NCBI GenBank assembly: GCA_032629725.1
Contig: JAFEVB010000008.1
Location: 744,001-808,000 of the forward strand
Reading direction: 5' to 3'
Length of the DNA stretch: 64,000 bases
Source of the DNA: Gremmenia infestans
Lineage: Eukaryota > Ascomycota > Leotiomycetes > Helotiales > Hamatocanthoscyphaceae
The position numbers and the translations under genes are program-made. Under the pieces are notes generated by a model. The model was given only the letters and a program-made list of their open reading frames with translations. It did no database searches and was not told the origin of the DNA. Shown here piece after piece: positions 58,262-64,000 of this stretch (within the stretch, counting starts at the first letter, position 1; the number at the start of each line of letters is the position of its first letter).

Positions 58262-60594
58262 TCACTGTCTCAAGTGCTTCTCGTCTACACCAGCCTCCGT
58301 AGCCTTGCTCTCAGCCTCCACATCCGAGTTCCTGTTCGACAGAGGAGTCGACGCATTGGTCTCGTTGTCATACAAATCATCATTGAGGACATACTCTTCG
58401 TGATCCAAGTCCTTGTAAATGTATAAGAAGACCCAGGCGGAGACGAAACCAACGATCGAAGGTCCGGCAAAGGCCCAGACGATGTGGGGATCGCTGATTG
58501 CAGGTGCAGTGGCCAAGTTGATGGCGTACTGGATAGCGGACATGAAGCAGTTGACGGCCGAGATAAGACCTCTCATGTTCTTAGGGGCACGGGAGTAGGC
58601 AATTCCATAAGCAGTAACGTTGACGAGAATCTCGCACAGCGCAGTGATCGAGAGGGGAAGAGCAGTCCACCAGATGGAGATGGGTGAAACAAGGGAGACA
58701 CCATCAGCATCAACGCAGGTGAGACTAGAGGCGTGGTCACCGCAAGGTCCAGTAGTGTAAGCATAGTGAGTGATGATAGCCCAGCCAATTGAACCAATCG
58801 AGCAAATCAACATCCCAAGGAACATTCTCATGATGGGTCCGAATTTAATGCGGTACTTTCGAAGCAGAGGATACAGGCCATAGTTGAAGACTGGAACACC
58901 GAGAAGAATGACAAGAGGATTGAAGTTCGAAATAACGTCGTTTGGTACACCGTTTGTTGTCAACATGACTGAGAGGGCATCGCTCGCACTAGAACATGGG
59001 GGAGTTAGTTATTTCCTATTCAAGAAGGTTTCAGGAGTAGAAGGAGCTTATGTTTCCAGTTTAGGAAGTATATAAGGAGTAGTTGGAGTATATAAGACGA
59101 AACATGATAGAAGGGTAAAATCAAAGAGTAAACTGACCCGCCGACCCCACCGTCATTTATAAAAAATATCGGGGTGAAGAGGAAGATCCCACAAGCCTGG
59201 AAAGTTCTTTCAACATCCGAGATGAACAAGTCGGACCAGGGAACGGAGATGGGGTGGCTGCTCTCTGCAATTACAGAAGGCTTGGCGTGATTAAAGAAAC
59301 CCTTTCGACCAATTGACTTTAGGCCGCCTCGTCTTAGACAGATACCGAGGATCTTGAAGATGTTGCCTAAATCACTTCCGCCGGGTTTGTGAAGGATCAA
59401 TCGAGGGTGTAGATACCACAGAAGAGGAGGCAGTAGGAAGTAGATGATACCAGGAAGTAGGAAAGCAGGCCAGAATGCGACCAGCTTGGCGAGGTAGGCA
59501 GTAGGTACACTAGATCACGGGGCAGTTAGTTATTTCCTCTTCAAGAGTGATTTAAGAGCAGAATATAAGCAATTTCCCTTTTTAGGAAGTATGTAAGGAG
59601 TGGTTGGAGTACATGAGACGAAACATGGTAGAAGGGGGTAGGGTAAATCAAAGAGTAAACTTGCCCCATGAAACCGCCGAGATTAATCAGTAGGTAGAAC
59701 CAAAGCATGATTCTGTAAGTTTCCAGTCAGTATTGCCAAAACAGGACCTGGGAGTCGAAAATGCATACCTTTCGGTCGTCGCTCCGGGATCGATAACGAC
59801 CTTCTCGCCAGTTTTAAGCGTCGTGGTGACCGGCTTCTTGTGTGGATTTTGATCCAGAAGGACGACGGAAATACAGGGTTTGAAGAGCGCTAACCATAGG
59901 TTAGTCAAAGGCGTCTGCAACCTTCGGAAGACAAGTAGCACTTACCAGAACCTATAGCCAAGATGTATACCGAGATCATGAAAGGGGCATATGCGTTTCC
60001 AGCTTGGAGTACCGAAGGGATAGCAGCAATAACCATAATGACGTGACCGAGACCGCAGATTGCAATACCGACACAGATAGTTCTGAAGCGTCCCCACTTG
60101 GCATCAGCGAGCCACCCGCCAAACATGGGCTATTGTTCCTTGTTAGCAAGTGCTTGGAGGGAGAAGAGTCGAGGAACTGATCATACCAGTCCATAGACGA
60201 GGAAGGAGAACGAAGACACAACAGCGGCAGCGACGACAGTGCCTTTTCCTAAAGCACCGGCAGTCTGTTGGGTTCCTCTGGGAGGGGCTCCACCACCGTT
60301 GCCTCCAGCGGGCAGAGGTCGATTGACGAAGTTGCTGAAAACTTGCTTGACACCGTAGAAGGAACCTCGCTCAGCGAACTCGACGATGCAGAGCAGGTAT
60401 GCGGTTATTGGGATGGATCCAGCAACTCGGCGGAGAGTGCTCAAATCCTCTTCGGTCGAAGGTACGGCATCACCTATCTCAGCGCCATGTTGGTTGTAAG
60501 GATCGGCGTGGAACATAGGTCCCTTTTCAGCAAAGGCAGGAGGGGCCTCGGATCCGACAACGACCTGCGCCTCTTCGAGGACGTGAGTACCCAT
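58262..60594 (-). CDS. PTR2: PTR2-type proton-coupled di/tripeptide transporter
   Basis: Six exons, 60594-60187, 60129-59946, 59889-59769, 59712-59665, 59509-59138 and 58988-58262, give 619 residues. POT/PTR family carriers take up di- and tripeptides with protons at the plasma membrane. Family motifs: the N-terminal helix block CIVEFAERGSFYGVKQVF with the ExxER-type charge cluster, LPMFGGWLADAKWGRFRTI, and the characteristic FKPCISVVLLDQ (exon 3). The FYING-like motif appears as FYLLINLGG. The C-terminal half has about six membrane segments and an acidic cytosolic tail. Intron 4 (59510-59664) starts with GCAAGT and intron 5 (58989-59137) with GTCAGT; the two introns are near copies of each other. 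No close regulatory motif was identified. Confidence 0.93.
58989..59137 (-). repeat. Introner-like element: PTR2 intron 5
   Basis: A 149-bp intron, GTCAGT to TTCTAG, with AACTAAC branch site. Its body is shared with PTR2 intron 4 and with the solitary copy at 57390-57546. Confidence 0.9.
59510..59664 (-). repeat. Introner-like element: PTR2 intron 4 (GC donor)
   Basis: A 155-bp intron, GCAAGT to ATCTAG. It shares long blocks with intron 5 (TTTACTCTTTGATTTACCC, ATGTTTCGTCT, ACTTCCTAAA, GGAAATAACTAACT in sense direction). The GC donor keeps the FMG-VPTAYLAK frame; no GT donor does. Confidence 0.9.
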
Positions 60595-61567
60595 TGTGAT
60601 TGATGGATGGAAACGTCAAATGGTTGAAATTGACAAGGAGTGCAGATGAATCAGGGAAGGTAGAGAGGAGATATATATATATACATATATCTATCTGGAC
60701 CCTGCTACCTGCTAGACAACCGACCCGAACTTCTGGGAGTGAATCTGGGAGTGAATTGACGTGGGTGGGCTGGTCTAGACGGGTTGCACTGGTGGGCAAC
60801 GGCGCATGCAGATGCAAATTCTGATAGATGCATTGTCAAGTTACACTGTGAATAGTACATTGCTTCCCAACCTGGACTCGACTCCGATAAGACGTGACTG
60901 GGAAAAGATGGCGACAGATCTGACTAAGTTGGTGTACCACACTCAAAGAAGCAGCTCACAAGTGAATCTCGAAATGCCAAGCAACAAACTCTTATCCCTG
61001 CTCCTGCTACTGGCGTGCGTCGGCCGGCAGAGTCTTGGCGGGGGCGTGGGGCCGCTTAGCGATACTGTAGGAATATACGTACTGAGTTTGAAAGTAATTG
61101 CTGTGATGTGACTGGTGGAGTGGCTCAAGAGTAGCTCAGACGCGCGCTAAAGAAGTGGAAGCATGGTCAGTGCGGATAATCGGGTGGAGCCAAGAAGACG
61201 GCCTACCTGAGAATGGGAGTCTAGAAGATGCATAGAAGGTCAAGCTTCGATGCTTATACCGCGCTATCGTTGCCACTAGTCCCCGAGGCCTGCTCAGAGC
61301 CCAATGGGAAAGCGCAACAAGATGCCTAGGAAAGGCACACCTCGCGATCTTATCTTTGAAATCTCGCAGGTCGGTTTCTGGCTACACTCGGCCTACTAGA
61401 ACCAAAGCACGGGCCACCAAAGCAGATAATAACTTATGGAAAGATGAGAATGGGAATGAGAATGAGATCTAGGCTCACAATTTACGAAGTATAGTAAGAT
61501 AGGTAGGTGTTGGTTGTAATCTATTAATTCGTATGGTGTTTTATGGCCATCTCTTGCAGTGGATAGA

Positions 61568-61757
61568 GAAAGCGGCACCAATTATAATGTGCCAGGAACA
61601 TTAAAAGTCGATAAGAATAGGTGGCATAAAGAAACAACAGCAGTCACCTTACGGAGTAACAGTGCAGTCGCACAGAGCGGCACAAGGCGAGTCGCGCAGT
61701 ACAGTACAATCGTGGCGGAAACAAACTTCCAGCCTCCTGCGTCGGTGTGCCGCTTTC
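61568..61757. mobile_element. Possible MITE-like element with GAAAGCGGCAC ends
   Basis: The 11-bp word GAAAGCGGCAC at 61568-61578 recurs perfectly in inverse at 61747-61757. The length, about 190 bp, is close to the 172-bp element at 57790. No coding capacity. Confidence 0.45.
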
Positions 61758-62794
61758 CTGGGGCGGGAAGCATATGGAAGGCTAATCTCAGCCCGCGACT
61801 CGGCAACTTGTATCAATGGAGAAGGTGCATTTGCAACGTAGCATTAAAAGTCCTTCCTATCGGAAACAGTACCAGCCGCTTCTTATTGAATCTGACATGA
61901 ACTGGCAGGCACTGAGTGAGTAGGCGTGATTTGCGGGGATAATGAGGAAATCCCCAGCTCGATTCCTAAGGCAAATCATTACTCTGATTACGGGAATACA
62001 ATATGAGATGTCCTAAATCGAAATGAGGCAAACACTAGTATTCATACAATTATGACAAGGTCAAGACGGCAGGTGAGGTTGAATTTGACTGAAAAGTCGA
62101 ATAGACTGGTAAATACGCAGCCCTAGCCTATCACATACATGTGTCGGAAAGCGGCAGCATTGACAAGGCCCCTAGGAATGCAAGAGCAGCACGAACGCTG
62201 ATTCGGATAACAGCGCCGGGTATCCCTACTACTGCTTAATTGTCTTTCGGGTCCAGACACCGGAGGACACCAAAACAATCACACGAGAAACAACACGAAT
62301 ATACACTGCAGCTTTTCCAGGCGTATTCCCACCAGTCACTTGGAGGGGACAGCGCCGCTCATTTCTGTCTCTGGCAGGCACACTTCAACAAACAATACAC
62401 AACACTAGCTTGGAAATAAGATCAATCATAAACGGCCAGGAGAACGCATATACGAGAGGCCGTTTGGCGATATGATGTGATGAGATGCTGTTGACAAATT
62501 TCCAAAAATAGGGAATTTTTACGTAAGGTACAGTAGGGAGTACAGTAGACGCTACGTGAGTAACAGCAGAGAGCACTATACAAGAGCCGCACGACATGAA
62601 ACAGTACACTTGCAACCAAGAATCTGCACTCGCAAAAACCGATATCTCATAAACAAATAGAGAGAATGGGAAAGAAGTACTATATAGAGGGAGAGGCTCA
62701 ATAGACATGTAGTCGGACTCCCAATTGTCCGTCTGACTCCGAAAGATTCTTCCCTATCCCTGTTCAAAGTATAATCAGAAGCTACGCTCGCGAT

Positions 62795-62880
62795 GACACA
62801 TAAAGCGGCATTCATTATCATCAACTTTTATAGTCATACTTCGCCTGGGACTTTATAAACCCAGTGCCGCTTTTTCTGTC
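62795..62880. mobile_element. Short palindromic element with GACA..AAAGCGGCA ends
   Basis: Sixteen-base ends GACACATAAAGCGGCA (62795-62810) and its inverse partner TGCCGCTTTTTCTGTC (62865-62880) agree at 14 positions. The 86-bp element sits 125 bp before the DAD1 start and could lie in its promoter. Confidence 0.6.
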
Positions 62881-63005
62881 AACCCCACCGCCAGCTACCT
62901 TTACTGTTAGTAATAAGGTACCGCGTCTTCCAACCCCTCCCCTCTTTCCAACGCGTGTGCCTCAGCAAATACAGTACTCTCATTACCACCTCTTCGAAGG
63001 ACATC

Positions 63006-63533
63006 ATGTCAAGCACAACCCGGCCACCAGCCTCCTCATCCACGAGCGCAGCGCCGCCCACCGCAGAAAAGTCATATTTCGAGCAGCAGCGCGCGGCGCT
63101 ATTGCAGGAAATCGGCGTCGTATGTTTGTTTACTTTCTTCCTTGTCCCTTCCTTCCCTTCCGCCCATCTCACCTGCAATGCAACGCAACGCAACGCAACG
63201 CAACATGCTGATTAAGACATGGTGCAGAGTTTCGAGCATGTGCTTGCGAATATCAATAAGTTGAATCGGTCAATGGAGGGGGTCATTGCTGTGAGTGTTT
63301 GTTTGTTTCATTCACTTGGGTATAAGATGAGAAAATCAGGGAGGGAGAAAGGGCCGCGGCTGATGATGTACATGTAGGTTGGTAACGAGTTCAGTTCTGT
63401 TGAAGCGCTGTGGTCGCAGTTTGAGAATGTGATGGCGAAGGATCCGGATGCGGAGGGCGAGGCACATGGTGGTGAAGGAGAGGATGGGAGTCAAGAGGAT
63501 GAGACGGAGTTGCCTGAGCAGGGTCGGCGTTGA
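63006..63533 (+). CDS. DAD1: DASH complex subunit DAD1
   Basis: Three exons, 63006-63119, 63228-63290 and 63378-63533, give 110 residues. DAD1 is part of the DASH/Dam1 microtubule coupler at kinetochores. The conserved core is clear: SYFEQQRAALLQEIGV, SFEHVLANINKLNRSMEGVIA, VGNEFSSVEALWSQFENVM. The N-terminus is Ser/Ala/Pro-rich and the C-terminus acidic, as usual. Intron 1 (63120-63227) contains about four tandem CAACG pentamers (63181-63200). The second subunit of this complex in the window is DAD3. Confidence 0.95.
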
Positions 63534-63928
63534 ACTGTGCATGCATATTTGGGTTGCGGGAAAAGGATGGCGTTTTGGACACGATATCCGGCGGTCTCAC
63601 ATATATTAAAAGGGCAGATGGAATGTTGGTTGATGTGCAAAATGGATTCCTTGTTTTTACAGGAAAGGGTCATAATACATAAGAAACCCTCCGTTTCCGT
63701 GCATTCGCCAGCACTAATCCCTATTAATCGACATAGAAAGAAACCCCGCAAATAAAAAGGAAAGTCAAGAATCCGGAATGGATGAATGAGTTCTAGAAGT
63801 ATGCCTTCAGGCCAAGGGACCATGTGTTTTCCACAAATTTCCTCAGCCATATCTGGCACTGTACTAGAACTCCGTGTTATGCAGTCATTGGTCATATCGT
63901 TGTCGTAGCAAGTCGTTTTTGTAGGTCA
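63534..63928. other. Convergent spacer DAD1 / right-edge gene
   Basis: About 395 bp between two converging stops; no gene is seen. A 134-codon minus-strand frame (63491-63895) has no recognisable domain and overlaps DAD1. Confidence 0.35.
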
Positions 63929-64000
63929 TTAGAGGATTCGACAGCTGCGCTTCTTCCTCTTCTTCATGCCACCACCAGTCAGTCCTGATGCCCCAGTTTG
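63929..64000 (-). CDS. C-terminal end of a CaaX-box protein, probably a Rho/Ras-type GTPase (cut by the window edge)
   Basis: Twenty-three codons read in from the right edge to a TAA at 63931-63929. They end GGGMKKRKKRSCRIL: a polybasic stretch followed by Cys-Arg-Ile-Leu, a CaaX box ending in Leu, the form preferred for geranylgeranylation. Such ends are typical of Rho-family GTPases. The GTPase domain would lie outside the window, so the assignment rests on this tail alone. Confidence 0.45.
   Translation of the reverse strand, partial: QTGASGLTGGGMKKRKKRSCRIL

Larger units (their letters stand above)
60595..63005. other. 2.4 kb gene-free stretch with palindromic AAAGCGGC elements
   Basis: No gene is supported. 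The left end should be the PTR2 promoter (an ATATATAT run at about 60670-60690). Two paired inverted repeats of the AAAGCGGC family lie at 61568-61757 and 62795-62880, and a single end lies at about 62147-62158, with a weak inverted partner near 62351-62368. Confidence 0.5.

Noticed and set aside
1..64000. CRISPR arrays, rRNA or tRNA genes, biosynthetic gene cluster
   Set aside because: None found; the genes are mostly housekeeping and the organism is a fungus.

Overview
The window is nuclear DNA of a filamentous ascomycete (Pezizomycotina). Genes carry many 46-150 bp spliceosomal introns with consensus donors and CTAAC/CTGAC branch sites. The set includes fungal-specific proteins (TCO89, the DASH subunits DAD1 and DAD3, Zn2Cys6 and AP-1 regulators, MCH1). 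The class, perhaps Leotiomycetes, is a guess from protein resemblance. All exon joins below were built by hand and checked only for reading frame and family fit; no search was run.

Layout, left to right: start of an unknown gene at the left edge (-); TSR2 (+); ATP-dependent PEP carboxykinase (+); TORC1 subunit TCO89 (+); PAN2 (-, 11 exons); an MFSD5-like transporter (+); ubiquitin-conjugating enzyme UBC8 (-, with 8-, 3- and 1-nt exons); ketopantoate hydroxymethyltransferase (+); ATG12 (-); the mitochondrial aminopeptidase ICP55 (-); DBF4 (+); a 3.6 kb gene-free stretch; a YANK-type AGC kinase (+); a YAP1/AP-1 bZIP factor (-); a BSD-domain protein (+); a small unknown protein (-); a decayed P-type Mg2+-ATPase (-); mitoribosomal uS5m (+); DAD3 (-); a Zn2Cys6 factor (-); an MCH1 transporter (+); a large open frame plus NOT4 (-, possibly one gene); complex I 30 kDa subunit (+); a repeat-rich stretch around a PTR2 peptide transporter (-); DAD1 (+); and the 3' end of a CaaX-box protein, probably a Rho/Ras GTPase (-).

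The genes are housekeeping functions and do not form a biosynthetic cluster. Some share processes: PAN2 and NOT4 act in mRNA deadenylation, DAD1 and DAD3 in the kinetochore DASH ring, uS5m, ICP55 and the complex I subunit in mitochondria, and TCO89 and ATG12 in nutrient signalling and autophagy. Most neighbours are divergent or convergent pairs with short shared spacers.

The most unusual signals concern introns and small repeats. PTR2 has two introns that are near copies of each other, and a third copy with intact splice signals lies alone in intergenic DNA, which looks like an introner-like element family. UBC8 appears to need a one-nucleotide exon. Three introns use GC instead of GT donors. 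A small family of palindromic elements with GACA..AAAGCGGC ends flanks PTR2.
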